Source of the DNA: Salinisphaeraceae bacterium
GTDB lineage: Bacteria; Pseudomonadota; Gammaproteobacteria; Nevskiales; Salinisphaeraceae
Length of the DNA stretch: 64,000 bases
Assembly: GCA_002683405.1 (NCBI GenBank)
Contig: NYTH01000054.1
Coordinates: 62,001-126,000 of the forward strand
Direction of reading: 5' to 3'
Shown: in pieces, positions 45,861-55,439 of the stretch
Layout of the letters: every line of letters starts with the position of its first letter
Position numbering within the stretch: position 1 is the first letter of the stretch
Made by a program: the position numbers and the translations under genes
The notes under the pieces: generated by a model
Told to the model about the DNA's origin: nothing
Seen by the model: the letters and a program-made list of their open reading frames with translations, nothing else
The model's database searches: none

Positions 45861-46733
45861 CTACACCGCGTTCGGCTCGGCACCCCGCTCGGCGGCATGC
45901 GCCCGAATATGGTCCAGTATCAGGGCGTTGATCCGCTCGGGCTGCTCGATCGGCATCCAGTGGCCGCCGTCCAGCATTTCGTAGCGCCACTCGGCGTCGA
46001 CGCGTCGGCCGGAGCTGGCCATCTGATCTTCGGTAAGAAATCGGTCTGCGCGGCTCAGGATGCCCAGAGTGGGCGCAGCCACGTTGGGCTGTCGCTTGAA
46101 CAGAATGGACGGCAGGCTGGCGCGGTAGATCCGCACGGCAGCAGTCAGCCGGCCGGGTTCGCTGAGTCGCGCCATGACTTCGTCCATATGCGGATGGGAC
46201 CGAAACACGCGTCGCAGGCCGAATGCGCCGGGCCGGGCGAGCAGCCGGTCGCTCAGGCCGCCGAGCTGAAAGAAGAACACGTACCAGCCCTTCAGCTTCT
46301 GCCGCACACCGCCCAGCGCGTAGCTGGTGGGGTGGCCCACCGACATGGCAACCAGGCTGGTGCAGCGTAACGGGTAATGACCGGCCACCAGCCAGGCGAT
46401 GGCGGAGCCCCAGTCGTGGCCGACCACGTGCGCGCGTTCAATGCCCAGATGATCGAGCAGCGCCACGTGGTCGGCGGCGATCAGCTCGCAGTTGTAGTCG
46501 CGCATGCGGTCCGCCATCTGCGATTCGCCGCAGCCGACGGTGTCCGGGGCAATGCAGCGGTAGCCGGCGGCGTGCAGCGCGGTGATCTGCGGGCCCCACA
46601 TGGCCGCCGTGTCGGGAAAACCGTGCAGCAGCAGCACCGCGGGCCGCTGGGTGTCGGCCGGCGCGGAATCCAGATAGGACAGGCGCAGGCCCCGCCGTTC
46701 GAAATAATCACGTTTTGCCATGTTGTTACTCAT
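45861..46733 (-). CDS. Alpha/beta hydrolase, epoxide hydrolase-like
   Basis: 290 residues from ATG 46733 (MSNNMAKRDYFERRGLRLSYLD; a start 12 bases later is also possible). Features: oxyanion LLLHGFPDTAAMWGPQI, nucleophile elbow VVGHDWGSAIAW with Asp as nucleophile, cap-domain helix rich in aromatic residues, and C-terminal His in LDGGHWMPIEQPERIN. The H-G-F-P and G-H-D-W-G motifs are those of epoxide hydrolases and haloalkane-type enzymes. It may open an epoxide produced by an oxygenase such as the P450 nearby, but they are 1.7 kb apart with an unrelated gene between. Confidence 0.85.
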   Translation of the reverse strand: MSNNMAKRDYFERRGLRLSYLDSAPADTQRPAVLLLHGFPDTAAMWGPQITALHAAGYRCIAPDTVGCGESQMADRMRDYNCELIAADHVALLDHLGIERAHVVGHDWGSAIAWLVAGHYPLRCTSLVAMSVGHPTSYALGGVRQKLKGWYVFFFQLGGLSDRLLARPGAFGLRRVFRSHPHMDEVMARLSEPGRLTAAVRIYRASLPSILFKRQPNVAAPTLGILSRADRFLTEDQMASSGRRVDAEWRYEMLDGGHWMPIEQPERINALILDHIRAHAAERGAEPNAV

Positions 46734-46868
46734 GTTCAGGTCGTTCCCGGTTTGGCTCGCGGGCGGCATGTTCGGCCGACAATCTAGCATTGCGGTGCAA
46801 AACGCTTTGGAGACCCGCCGGCCGCACGGCGCTGCTCGTCCGCATGCGCGGCATCCTGGCGGCCGTCC

Positions 46869-47285
46869 TTATGGGCCGGCCTGCTTCGCGCCACTGCGCT
46901 TGCGATAGATGGCGTTGCTCCTGGCCACGGGCTCCCCATCAGCCGTCAGCAGAATCTGGGTGAATATCAGCGTGCGGGTTTCCTTCAGCCGTATGGCCTG
47001 CCCTTCCACCCAGGCGCCCTGTGCGGCCGGGCCCATGTAGTCCACGGCCAGCGAAATGGTCGGCGGATTATCCATCAGCGAAACATGGCGGCCCATGAGC
47101 GGCACGATCTGGTAGTCGGCGAAAGTGGAGAGCGCACCGCCGTGGCAGACGCCGCGCGGATTGACGTGCTGTTCAGACACCCGGAACGCGATGCGCGCCT
47201 CGAACCAGTGCACGCCAATCGGGCCGAAGCCGCCGCCAAAGCCCGTGCCGGGTTCCAGCCATTCGAAGCCGTTGTGTTCATCCAT
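46869..47285 (-). CDS. PaaI-like hot-dog thioesterase
   Basis: 138 residues. Start is the ATG after GAAGGA; a longer frame upstream has no ribosome site. Hot-dog fold: FRVSEQHVNPRGVCHGGALSTFADYQIVPLM contains the HGG of 4HBT/PaaI acyl-CoA thioesterases, then TISLAVDYMGPAAQGAWVEGQAIRLKETRTLIFTQILLTADGEPVARSNAIYR. It hydrolyses acyl- or phenylacetyl-CoA esters. Divergent from the GGDEF gene and convergent with nothing; fits the CoA-rich metabolism of the window. Confidence 0.88.
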   Translation of the reverse strand: MDEHNGFEWLEPGTGFGGGFGPIGVHWFEARIAFRVSEQHVNPRGVCHGGALSTFADYQIVPLMGRHVSLMDNPPTISLAVDYMGPAAQGAWVEGQAIRLKETRTLIFTQILLTADGEPVARSNAIYRKRSGAKQAGP

Positions 47286-47543
47286 GTTCGCGGGTCCTTC
47301 CCGTTGAGCCTGCCTGGCGCATAGGGTCGCACGCCGCTCCCGATATCGTTTATCGAGACGCCAATCCGCTTGCCGAACTGATTCGGGCTGACGATGTCGG
47401 ACAACCCAAGCGCGGGCGGTCATGGAAGCCTGCGCGGGCACGCGGCAGCGGTATACTCAACGGCTTACCGGCGTCGGCTTGGCAGGCGCCGGTTGGTGGT
47501 CGGCGCTGCCGATCGCCAATCACCACCATCGGAAGGGGGGACG

Positions 47544-48566
47544 ATGGCGTCATCCAACGCGTTGCGTGGCGCGACAGACACGCGTTCGGCTGTCGAACAG
47601 CTCGATCTGGAACAGGCGCAGGGTGATCCCCTGCTCGGCCGCATGGTGCGCAGCCTTGGGCGAGTGCTCGACCAGGAATACGCCAGCTTTTCGGTGCCTC
47701 TGGCCCACGGCATACAGCGCTTCATCGCCACCTACGGCTTCGAGGTTCGGGACAGTGACGCAAGCCAGTCCATCTGCGCACAGGCCATGAACGTGGGCGA
47801 GCTGGTGTGCGTACCCGACCTGACCCGGGACGAGCGTTTTGCCAGGCACCACCGCGTGGAAGGAGACATGCTGCTGCGCTCGCTGCTTGCGGTACCGGTG
47901 TACAGCCCGGACCGCTGCATCGTGGGGGTGCTGGCCTGCGCAGGCACCGCGCCCAGGCAGTACGACAATGGGCAGATTCAGGATATTCGCGATCACGCCA
48001 CGTTCATCGAGCAGACACTGGTGCTGCGCGCCGCCGCGGTGCGGGACTCGTTGACCGGGTTGTACAACCGGCGATTCTTTACCGAGCAGGTCGATCGCGA
48101 ATGGCGCCGGGCCAACCGCTCGCTGCTGCCGGTGTCCTACGCCCTGCTCGACATCGACTATTTCAAGACCGTCAACGATGTGCTCGGCCACAACCGCGGC
48201 GACGAAATCCTCAAGGAGATCGCCGGCGTGCTCAGCCGCAGCCTGCGCCGCGCGGGCGACACCGTGGCGCGCTACGGCGGCGAGGAATTCGCCATGATTC
48301 TGCCGACCACGCCCGAGGAGGCCGCCGCCGGCCGCCTACGCCAGATTCTGGACTCCGTGGAAGCACTGCGCATACCGCATCCGCACCCGGAGCGTGAGGT
48401 CATTACCCTCTCGGCCGGTATCTCCTGCGCGCAGAATATGGAACAGGCTGCGGGTGTCGACCCCGGCCTGCTTCTGGAGCAGGCCGATGTGGCGCTGTAT
48501 GCCGCGAAGAAAAGCGGCCGCAATCAGGTGAACCGGCATTCGCTGCTGGAAGGCGCAGGCGGGTAA
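47544..48566 (+). CDS. Diguanylate cyclase, GAF-GGDEF
   Basis: 340 residues from ATG 47544 behind GGAAGGGGGG. An N-terminal GAF domain (about 30-160; FSVPLAHGIQRFIATYGFEV, SICAQAMNVGELVCVPDLTRDERF, SLLAVPVYS) followed by a GGDEF domain with the active site GGEEF at 245-249 and the product-inhibition I-site RAGD at 236-239, five residues before it, as required. So it should make c-di-GMP, be limited by the product, and be controlled by a small-molecule or redox signal at the GAF domain. No membrane segment, so cytoplasmic. Confidence 0.94.
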   Translation: MASSNALRGATDTRSAVEQLDLEQAQGDPLLGRMVRSLGRVLDQEYASFSVPLAHGIQRFIATYGFEVRDSDASQSICAQAMNVGELVCVPDLTRDERFARHHRVEGDMLLRSLLAVPVYSPDRCIVGVLACAGTAPRQYDNGQIQDIRDHATFIEQTLVLRAAAVRDSLTGLYNRRFFTEQVDREWRRANRSLLPVSYALLDIDYFKTVNDVLGHNRGDEILKEIAGVLSRSLRRAGDTVARYGGEEFAMILPTTPEEAAAGRLRQILDSVEALRIPHPHPEREVITLSAGISCAQNMEQAAGVDPGLLLEQADVALYAAKKSGRNQVNRHSLLEGAGG

Positions 48567-48596
48567 AACGGCGCCTGCGGCGCGCAGCAGGCCGCC

Positions 48597-50651
48597 CTAA
48601 TTCGACGCCTGCGTCTCGGACGCCGGCTCGTCCAGCATGCTGCGCTCGCCGCGAATATCGGTGATGAGCGCGTCCATGCCCGGCTCGCGGCCCAGGTATT
48701 TCTTCAGCAGTTCGGCCGGGTCGCGTTCGCTGCCGCGAGCCAGGACGGTAAAGCGGAAATGTTCGGCCTGCTCGGCATCCATGAGGCCTTCGTCAAAGGT
48801 GGAAAGCATGTCCAGCGCAATGGCCTGTGACCACAGATAGCCATAGTAGGCCGCCGCGTACCCGCCGGTAATATGGCCGAAGGTGCCGGGGAATGCGGTG
48901 TCGCTGACGTGGCCCAGCGGATATTCCGATTCCAGTTCCTCCCATAGCGCCAGCGGCTCGCTGGACTGGCCGGCGGCCAGCGCCATGTCGTAGCGGGCGT
49001 AGAGAATCTGGCGGGCGTAATGCAGGCCGATGCCGAAACGCCGGGCGGCGTCCAGCTTTTCGATGAGCTCGGGCTCCATTTCGGGACAGCGATCGCAGCC
49101 GTCGCTGAGCCGCCGCAGCGTTTCCGGCCGTCGCGCCCACTCTTCGAACATCTGCGAGGGCGCTTCCACGAAGTCGCGGTTGACGCTCACCCCGCCGTGA
49201 ATCGAGTAGTAAGTCTGCGCGAACAGCCCGTGCAGGACGTGCCCGAACTCGTGGAACAGGGTTTCCACGTCGGACATGGTCAGGCCGTTGGTGTCGAGAT
49301 TGGCGACCAGCACGGAAATGGGCCGCTGGGCCGCACGCAGGCTGGCCTTGCGCACGTCGAATGCAGCCGCGCCCTCGTACTTGCCTTGGCGGGGGTATAG
49401 GTCGGTGTAGAAGCTGCCGAGCAGCAGCCCGCGCCGGCTGTCTTCCACGCGGAAGAAGCGCACGTCGGGATGCCAGGCCTGCGCCTGTTCTTCAACGATG
49501 CGCAACCCGTAAAGGTCTTCTACAAGGGCAAACAGCCAGTCCAGCGTTTCGGGCATGGGGAAGTATTTGCGCAGCGATTCCTGATCCACGGAATACCGCG
49601 CCTGGCGCAGGCGCTCGCTGTAGAAGTCCAGATCCCAGGCGTTGATGCGGACCTGCTCCACCGGCTGGCCGGTATCGCGCGCCTTGATCTGCCGCAGCTC
49701 CAGCAGCTCCTCGCGGGATTTGGCGTCCACCTCGCGCTTGACCGTTTGCAGGAAGTCCTGAACATCTTCGGCGCTGCCGTGCATGCGCGAGCGCAGCACG
49801 TAATCGGCAAAGTGCTTGCGGTCATGAAATTCCGCCAGTCTGGCGCGCAGGCCGTTGATCTGGCGCAGTATTTCCACATTCCGCTCGCCGCCTCGATTCA
49901 TGAAGGCCCGGTAGTAGCGGCGCCGGGCATCGGCATCGGTGGCGCTGGCCATGAACGGCTTGAAGTCGCCGTCCGTAAGCGTGACGTCAATGCTGCCGTC
50001 CGCATCGCGCCCGAGCCGCTCAATGTATTCGGGCGGCAGGCCGGCCTGCTCGGCCCGGGTAAATCGGACGGTGTCGGTATTGTTTCGAATGCGCGTCTCG
50101 AATTCCTGGTCCAGACGATTGATGGCGTCCTTGATCACGCGAAGCTGGCTGCGCCGATCGTCCTCGAGCGCCACGCCGCTGTTCTCGAAAGCACGCAGCA
50201 GGTCGTTCCTGAGCTTGATGGCCTCCCAGCGCTGCGGCACGGCGGCCTGGATGCGCTCGTAGACCGCCTTGTCCTGATACTGCTCGCCCTGCAGTTGGCC
50301 GGCGCGCGTGCGGCAGTGCTCGGCGGTCTCGCGCATGGCTTCGTCGGGGTCGAGGGCGGCGTGCAGCGCCAGCGAGCCGGCCACGTCCCGGTAGTGGATG
50401 AGCATGTCGTCCCAGGCGCCCAGCACGGTTTCCTGGGTGCCCTGCTCCAGCGGCAAGGCCTTCAGCTCGTCCATTTCCTGCTCGCGCAGCGACAGCATGC
50501 TCTCGCAGGCCTGCTGCATTTGCGCCACGCTGTCGAACACCGGCAGTCGCGGCGCGGCCGGGTTGTCAGAAGGTTGTGCGCCCACGCTGCTCACGCAGAT
50601 GATCAACCAGGCGGCCGCAGTGTGCCGTGTTACGGCAGGCAATTGCCCCAT
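48597..50651 (-). CDS. M3 family metallopeptidase, exported (oligopeptidase-like)
   Basis: 684 residues. Signal peptide TRHTAAAWLIICVSSVGAQ at the N-terminus, so periplasmic, which contrasts with cytoplasmic PrlC/OpdA. Zinc site HEFGH at about 465-469 in TLFHEFGHVLHGLF with the second Glu region downstream, preceded by RPISVLVANLDTNGLTMSDV. It cleaves oligopeptides. The N-terminal helices (SVAQMQQACESMLSLREQEMDEL) are typical M3. It converges with the GGDEF gene and diverges from the cytochrome c pair. Confidence 0.92.
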   Translation of the reverse strand: MGQLPAVTRHTAAAWLIICVSSVGAQPSDNPAAPRLPVFDSVAQMQQACESMLSLREQEMDELKALPLEQGTQETVLGAWDDMLIHYRDVAGSLALHAALDPDEAMRETAEHCRTRAGQLQGEQYQDKAVYERIQAAVPQRWEAIKLRNDLLRAFENSGVALEDDRRSQLRVIKDAINRLDQEFETRIRNNTDTVRFTRAEQAGLPPEYIERLGRDADGSIDVTLTDGDFKPFMASATDADARRRYYRAFMNRGGERNVEILRQINGLRARLAEFHDRKHFADYVLRSRMHGSAEDVQDFLQTVKREVDAKSREELLELRQIKARDTGQPVEQVRINAWDLDFYSERLRQARYSVDQESLRKYFPMPETLDWLFALVEDLYGLRIVEEQAQAWHPDVRFFRVEDSRRGLLLGSFYTDLYPRQGKYEGAAAFDVRKASLRAAQRPISVLVANLDTNGLTMSDVETLFHEFGHVLHGLFAQTYYSIHGGVSVNRDFVEAPSQMFEEWARRPETLRRLSDGCDRCPEMEPELIEKLDAARRFGIGLHYARQILYARYDMALAAGQSSEPLALWEELESEYPLGHVSDTAFPGTFGHITGGYAAAYYGYLWSQAIALDMLSTFDEGLMDAEQAEHFRFTVLARGSERDPAELLKKYLGREPGMDALITDIRGERSMLDEPASETQASN

Positions 50652-50861
50652 GTCGGAGTCCTTTGATTTCGATAGTCCGGACGCGGCCCTGTTGGCCCGC
50701 AGGGGCGCATGCTAACCCTTGTCGCGTAAAGGCGCGTAATGTCTTCTTATGCAGACAGACACCGCCTGGGCGATGGGCCGCATTGCGCGTCTTTGCCAGC
50801 CATTCGCATCGCGCCGGGGCCGCATCTGGACAGCCGCGGACGGGCCGACTAGAGTCCCGCG

Positions 50862-51560
50862 ATGCCTTGTCGACTGCTCGCGCTGCTCTGTCTGTTTCTC
50901 GCCTCGCCGCTTGCGGCGCAGCCGGCGTCACCCGTCTCGCCGCCGATCCCCGACATGGACAATCGCATGGCGGCCTGCGCCGGTTGTCACGGCGAATACG
51001 GCCGCTCGCAGCGCGAAACCTACTACCCCTCCATTGCCGGCAAACCCGCCGGCTACCTCTACGAGCAGCTGCTGAATTTCCGGGCGGGACGCCGGCACCA
51101 GACGCAGATGCAGCAGATGCTCACGCCGTTGTCGACGGATTACATGCGGGAGATGGCGGCCTACTACGCGGGCCAGACAGCGGCCCGCCATCCGAGTGAC
51201 GCTGATGCGCTGGATCCCGCCGCGGCCGCGCGCGGTGAGCAGCTTGCCTTGCACGGCGATGCAGCGCTGGATGTGCCGGCCTGTCGTGACTGCCATGGCG
51301 CCGGCCTGCGCGGCGGCGGACCCTACGTGCCGGGCCTGGTGGGCCTGCGGCGGGAATACATCGAGGCGCAGCTGGGCGGCTGGCAGTCGGGCGCCCGCAG
51401 CGCGCTGGCGCCGGACTGCATGGCCACCATTGCCCAGCGGCTCAGCGGGGAAGACATGGCCGCCGTGGCCGGCTGGATTGCGGCCCAGCCCGTTCAGCCG
51501 AAAGCCGCGGGTGAGACCGAGATCGGGCCCCTGCCCATGAACTGTGGGGCGGTTCGATGA
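50862..51560 (+). CDS. Diheme cytochrome c, c4-like
   Basis: 232 residues with signal peptide MPCRLLALLCLFLASPLAAQ. Two heme-binding motifs: CAGCH at 39-43 and CRDCH near 140, in two similar domains (each CxxCH then a Met-rich segment), the cytochrome c4 plan. It moves electrons in the periplasm. Its stop overlaps the start of the triheme protein, so the two are an operon and probably partners. Confidence 0.9.
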   Translation: MPCRLLALLCLFLASPLAAQPASPVSPPIPDMDNRMAACAGCHGEYGRSQRETYYPSIAGKPAGYLYEQLLNFRAGRRHQTQMQQMLTPLSTDYMREMAAYYAGQTAARHPSDADALDPAAAARGEQLALHGDAALDVPACRDCHGAGLRGGGPYVPGLVGLRREYIEAQLGGWQSGARSALAPDCMATIAQRLSGEDMAAVAGWIAAQPVQPKAAGETEIGPLPMNCGAVR

Positions 51561-52834
51561 TGCGCCTGACCCGGTGGCTCGTCGGCCTGTGCGGCGTCGC
51601 GCTGATCATGGCAGCCGCCGCATTCCTGCCGCGCCTGTGGCCGGATGTTGGTATGCCGCAGGTCGCGGATACACATCCGGATACCGGGGATGCGGCGCTC
51701 ATCGAGCGGGGGCGCTATCTGGCGCGGGCCGGCAACTGCATCGGCTGTCATACCGGGCCCGGCGGCGAACCCTATGCCGGCGGCCGGCGCATCGAAACGC
51801 CTTTTGGCGATCTGTACACCACCAATCTGACGCCGGACGCGGCAAGCGGGCTGGGCACCTGGACCGCCGCCGATTTCTGGCGCGCCATGCACCACGGCCG
51901 CAGCCGCGACGGCCGGCTGCTCTATCCGGCCTTCCCCTACCCGGATTACACGCAGGTCAGCCGAGCCGACAGCGATGCAATTTACGTGTTCCTGCAGTCG
52001 CTCGAGCCCGTGGCCGCCGACACGCCGCCGCATGCGCTGCGCTTTCCTTACAACACCCAGCTTGCGCTGCGCATCTGGCGGGGGCTGTTCTTCGAGCCCG
52101 GCGAATTTCGGGCCGCTCCGGACAAAAGCGACGCGTGGAACCGCGGCGCGTATCTGGTGGAAGGCCTGGGCCACTGCGGCGCCTGCCACACCGCACGCGG
52201 ACGCCTGGGCCAGACGCTGGCGTCCGCCGATTACGGCGGCGGCCGAATTCCCGGCTTGCGCTGGACGGCGCCTGCCCTGTCCGGCGCGTCGCCCATGAGC
52301 GCGGCCCGAGCCGAGGAATTGAAGACGCTGCTGGCCACGGGCGTGTCGCGCCGGAACGTGACCAGCGGGCCCATGGCCGAAGTGGTGTTCCACAGCCTGC
52401 AGTATCTGCGCGAGGCCGATATCGCCGCCATGGTCGAATACCTGCGCCAGCTGCCGCCCACGTCGCCGACCCTGGACGGTCCGGCCGGTCTGCGCGTGCC
52501 GCCGTCGCAGGCAAAACGGCTGCTGAAGCAAGGTCGCGCGCTGTACGTCGACCACTGCGAGTCCTGTCATGGGGAAGACGGCCTGGGGGAGCCCCGCCGC
52601 TATCCGGCGCTGGCCGGTAATGCGCTGGTCACGGCCAACGCCACATCCAACGTCATTCGCAGCGTGCTGGAAGGTGGCTTCGGGCCCAGCACGGCCGGCA
52701 ACCCCCGGCCGTACGGTATGCCGCCCTATGCCCATCAGTTTTCCGCGCAGCAGACCGCCGCGGTAATCAGCTACATTCGCCAGGCCTGGGGCAATGAAGC
52801 CAGCGCGGTATCGCCGCTGGATATCAACCGCTGA
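51557..52834 (+). CDS. Membrane-anchored triheme cytochrome c
   Basis: 425 residues. N-terminal membrane segment WLVGLCGVALIMAAAAF (no cleavage site), then three CxxCH motifs: CIGCH (61-65), CGACH and CESCH. The first domain (YLARAGNCIGCHTGPGGEPYAGGR, TNLTPDAASGLGTW) is typical of the cytochrome subunit of membrane alcohol, aldehyde or gluconate dehydrogenases (AdhB/GadH2-like). No dehydrogenase large subunit is adjacent, so its electron donor is encoded elsewhere or it links the c4-like protein to the respiratory chain. Confidence 0.9.
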   Translation: MMRLTRWLVGLCGVALIMAAAAFLPRLWPDVGMPQVADTHPDTGDAALIERGRYLARAGNCIGCHTGPGGEPYAGGRRIETPFGDLYTTNLTPDAASGLGTWTAADFWRAMHHGRSRDGRLLYPAFPYPDYTQVSRADSDAIYVFLQSLEPVAADTPPHALRFPYNTQLALRIWRGLFFEPGEFRAAPDKSDAWNRGAYLVEGLGHCGACHTARGRLGQTLASADYGGGRIPGLRWTAPALSGASPMSAARAEELKTLLATGVSRRNVTSGPMAEVVFHSLQYLREADIAAMVEYLRQLPPTSPTLDGPAGLRVPPSQAKRLLKQGRALYVDHCESCHGEDGLGEPRRYPALAGNALVTANATSNVIRSVLEGGFGPSTAGNPRPYGMPPYAHQFSAQQTAAVISYIRQAWGNEASAVSPLDINR

Positions 52835-52950
52835 CAAGCCGGCCATGTCCGTCATGCGTTCAGGGGAAGCGCCTGCGTAAATCTCCGGACCCGCATTGAA
52901 TTGGCGGCGTTTGAATACCAGCATCAGCGTGTATTTCAACGCGGTTACCC

Positions 52951-54378
52951 ATGTCCGTCATTCGTCAGCTATACGGTGGTTCGCAGGCGCTGCTGGCTGA
53001 TCTGTATCAGCTCACCATGGCCTATGCGCACTGGCGCGAGGGCGACCCGGAGCGGGAGGCGGTGTTTCACCTGAGCTTTCGCACCGCGCCCTTCAACAAC
53101 GGCTTCGCCATTGCCTGCGGTCTGGACAGCGTCATCGATTTCCTCTGCGACCTGCAGTTTTCGCAGGCCGATCTGGACTACCTGAAAACCCTGCGCGGCG
53201 CCGCCGGCCAGCCGCTGTTTGACGTGGGCTTCATTGACTATCTGGCGCGCCTGCGCTTTACCGGCCGGGTAGACGCCCTGCCTGAAGGCACCGCCGTGTT
53301 TCCGGATGAACCCCTGCTGCGCGTGCAGGCGCCGCTGCTTCAGGCGCAGCTGGTGGAAACCGCCCTGCTCAACCTCATCAATTTCCCGACCCTCGTGGCC
53401 ACCAAGGCGGCGCGCATGGCGCAGGCGGCGGGCGATCAACCGGTGGTGGATTTCGGCCTGCGCAAGGCGCACGGCCCGGGCGCCGGCGCGCTGGCGGCTC
53501 GCGCCGCCTACCTGGGCGGCTGCGCGGGTACGGCGAATCTGCTCGCCGGCCGGCTCTTCGACATCCCCGTGCAGGGCACGCACGCGCACAGCTGGGTCAT
53601 GGCGTTTGACGACGAAGCCGACGCCTTTGATCGATTCGCCCGGGCCCTGCCGGACGACTGCATATTTCTGGTGGATACCTACGACACGATGCAGGGCGTA
53701 CAGAACGCCATCAGCGCCGGGCTGAAACTGCGCGAAGCGGGACACGAAATGCGCGGGATTCGGCTGGATTCAGGCGACCTGGGCGCGCTGGCGGTTCAGG
53801 CGCGGCGTATGCTGGATGAGGCCGGCTTTCGCGACGCCCTCATTGCCGCCAGCTCCAGCCTGGACGAACAGGCCATCGCTTCGCTGCGCGCCGAGAACGC
53901 GCCCATCGCGCTCTGGGGTGCCGGCACACGTTTGAATACCGCGCAGCCCGATGCCGCCCTGGACGGCGTGTACAAGCTGTCCGCCGTGCGGGACGAGCAG
54001 GCCGGCGCGTGGATTGGCCGCATGAAGCTGTCCGACTCCGCCGGCAAGCACAGCCTGCCCGGCCGGCTGCAGCTTCGCCGCTATGCCGACTGCGACTGGC
54101 TGTACGACATTGATCGCGGCGCCCCGGTCGCGCCCGGCAGCGGCTACCCCAACCAGGGCGGCCCCGCGCAACCCGTTCCCGGCGGACCGGGTGCGGATCT
54201 GCTCGAGCCGGTCATCGTGGACGGTCAGGCCGTTGAGCCCCGATCCACGCTGGCGGACGCGCGGCAGCGGGCCCTGGCGGCGTTTTCGCGATTCGCGGTT
54301 CGTCGCGATCATCCGCTGCTGCTGGACGGCAGGCTGGAGGAACATAGATGCGAGCTGGCCCGCAGGCTGGCGCCATGA
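52951..54378 (+). CDS. pncB: Nicotinate phosphoribosyltransferase
   Basis: 475 residues. Makes nicotinate mononucleotide from nicotinate and PRPP in NAD salvage. Conserved segments: ALLADLYQLTMAYAHWREGD, FVDFGLRKAHGPGAGAL (as VVDFGLRKAHGP), GTHAHSWVMAFDDEADAF, DTYDTMQGVQNAI and the nucleotide-binding GIRLDSGDLGALAVQARRML. It is the longer bacterial NAPRTase form. The next gene, pncA, starts 42 bases later with its own ribosome site. Confidence 0.95.
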   Translation: MSVIRQLYGGSQALLADLYQLTMAYAHWREGDPEREAVFHLSFRTAPFNNGFAIACGLDSVIDFLCDLQFSQADLDYLKTLRGAAGQPLFDVGFIDYLARLRFTGRVDALPEGTAVFPDEPLLRVQAPLLQAQLVETALLNLINFPTLVATKAARMAQAAGDQPVVDFGLRKAHGPGAGALAARAAYLGGCAGTANLLAGRLFDIPVQGTHAHSWVMAFDDEADAFDRFARALPDDCIFLVDTYDTMQGVQNAISAGLKLREAGHEMRGIRLDSGDLGALAVQARRMLDEAGFRDALIAASSSLDEQAIASLRAENAPIALWGAGTRLNTAQPDAALDGVYKLSAVRDEQAGAWIGRMKLSDSAGKHSLPGRLQLRRYADCDWLYDIDRGAPVAPGSGYPNQGGPAQPVPGGPGADLLEPVIVDGQAVEPRSTLADARQRALAAFSRFAVRRDHPLLLDGRLEEHRCELARRLAP

Positions 54379-54419
54379 ATCAGGTTCATTTCCCGTCATA
54401 CCGGCACAGGAGGTCAGAC

Positions 54420-55040
54420 ATGAAATCTGCACTGTTGCTCGTTGACATACAGAATGATTTTCTGCCCGGCGGTGCGCTGGCAGTGCCCGAAGGCGACGCG
54501 GTGGTGCCCATCGCCAATCGTCTGCAGTGGCTGTTCAACACCGTGGTGGCATCCCAGGACTGGCACCCGCCGGGGCATTTGTCCTTTGCCAGCAGTCACG
54601 CGGGTCTGAAGCCTTTCGACACGACCACCGTGGCGGGCCTGGAGCAGATTCTCTGGCCCGATCACTGCGTGCAGAACACGGCGGGCGCCGAGTTTGCGCG
54701 CGATCTGAACACGGAAGGCGTGGACGCGGTGTTCCGCAAGGGTGAGGACCCGCGCTACGACAGCTACAGCGCCTTTTTCGACAACGGTCACCAGCGCAGC
54801 AGCGGCCTGGCCGACTGGCTGCATGCGCGCAGCATTACGCGGGTCTATATTGTCGGTCTGGCGGCCGATGTCTGCGTGCTGTTCACCGCGCTGGACGCGG
54901 TGAACGAGGGGTTCGACACGGTCGTCGTGAGCGATGCGACGCGCGGCGTGGATTTGCAGCCGGGCGACACGAAGCGGGCCCTTGACCGCATGCCCCAGCA
55001 GGGCGTCTCGCTGGTGACCAGCCGGACCATACTGAACTGA
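54420..55040 (+). CDS. pncA: Nicotinamidase
   Basis: 206 residues from the ATG behind AGGAGGT; a frame open from 54348 overlaps pncB and adds no conserved residues. Hydrolyses nicotinamide to nicotinate, the substrate of the adjacent PncB. Catalytic triad: Asp9 in LLLVDIQNDF, Lys in FRKGEDP and Cys in AADVCVLFTALDA; metal-binding region ASQDWHPPGH. The pair restores NAD from nicotinamide. Confidence 0.96.
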   Translation: MKSALLLVDIQNDFLPGGALAVPEGDAVVPIANRLQWLFNTVVASQDWHPPGHLSFASSHAGLKPFDTTTVAGLEQILWPDHCVQNTAGAEFARDLNTEGVDAVFRKGEDPRYDSYSAFFDNGHQRSSGLADWLHARSITRVYIVGLAADVCVLFTALDAVNEGFDTVVVSDATRGVDLQPGDTKRALDRMPQQGVSLVTSRTILN

Positions 55041-55067
55041 CGTCCGCCACCTGGAGGCGTTGAAAAT

Positions 55068-55439
55068 ATGCTGAGCGTTCTGGTTTCGGCCCTGCTGATA
55101 CTGGTGAGCGTCATCCACCTGCTGCCCCTGTCAGGCGCGCTGAGCCGCGAACGTGTCGCGGGCCTGTACGACGTGCCGGTTGAGGGGCCGGACCTGACCA
55201 TCCTGCTGCGCCATAGGGCGATCCTGTTCGGCCTGCTGGGCGCTTTCCTGCTGTTCGCCGCGTTCGTGCCCACCCTTCAGGTGAGCGCCATCATCGCGGG
55301 CCTGGTCAGCGTGCTTTCGTTCATCGCGATCGCCGCGTCCGTCGGCGGCTACAACGCCGCGATTCGCCGCGTTGTCATTGCCGACCGGATAGCCGTGGTC
55401 GCGCTGCTGGTGGCCGCCGGGCTGCGCCTGCTCGGCTAA
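55068..55439 (+). CDS. Small hypothetical membrane protein
   Basis: 123 residues with four hydrophobic segments (LVSALLILVSVIHLLPLSG, ILFGLLGAFLLFAAFV, VSAIIAGLVSVLSFIAIA and VVIADRIAVVALLVAAGLRLL). The N-terminal pattern IHLLP-SGALSRERVAGLYDVPVEGPDLTILLRHRAILFG occurs in a conserved family of unknown function in proteobacteria. Inner membrane; function unknown. Follows pncA by 27 bases and probably co-transcribed. Confidence 0.78.
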   Translation: MLSVLVSALLILVSVIHLLPLSGALSRERVAGLYDVPVEGPDLTILLRHRAILFGLLGAFLLFAAFVPTLQVSAIIAGLVSVLSFIAIAASVGGYNAAIRRVVIADRIAVVALLVAAGLRLLG

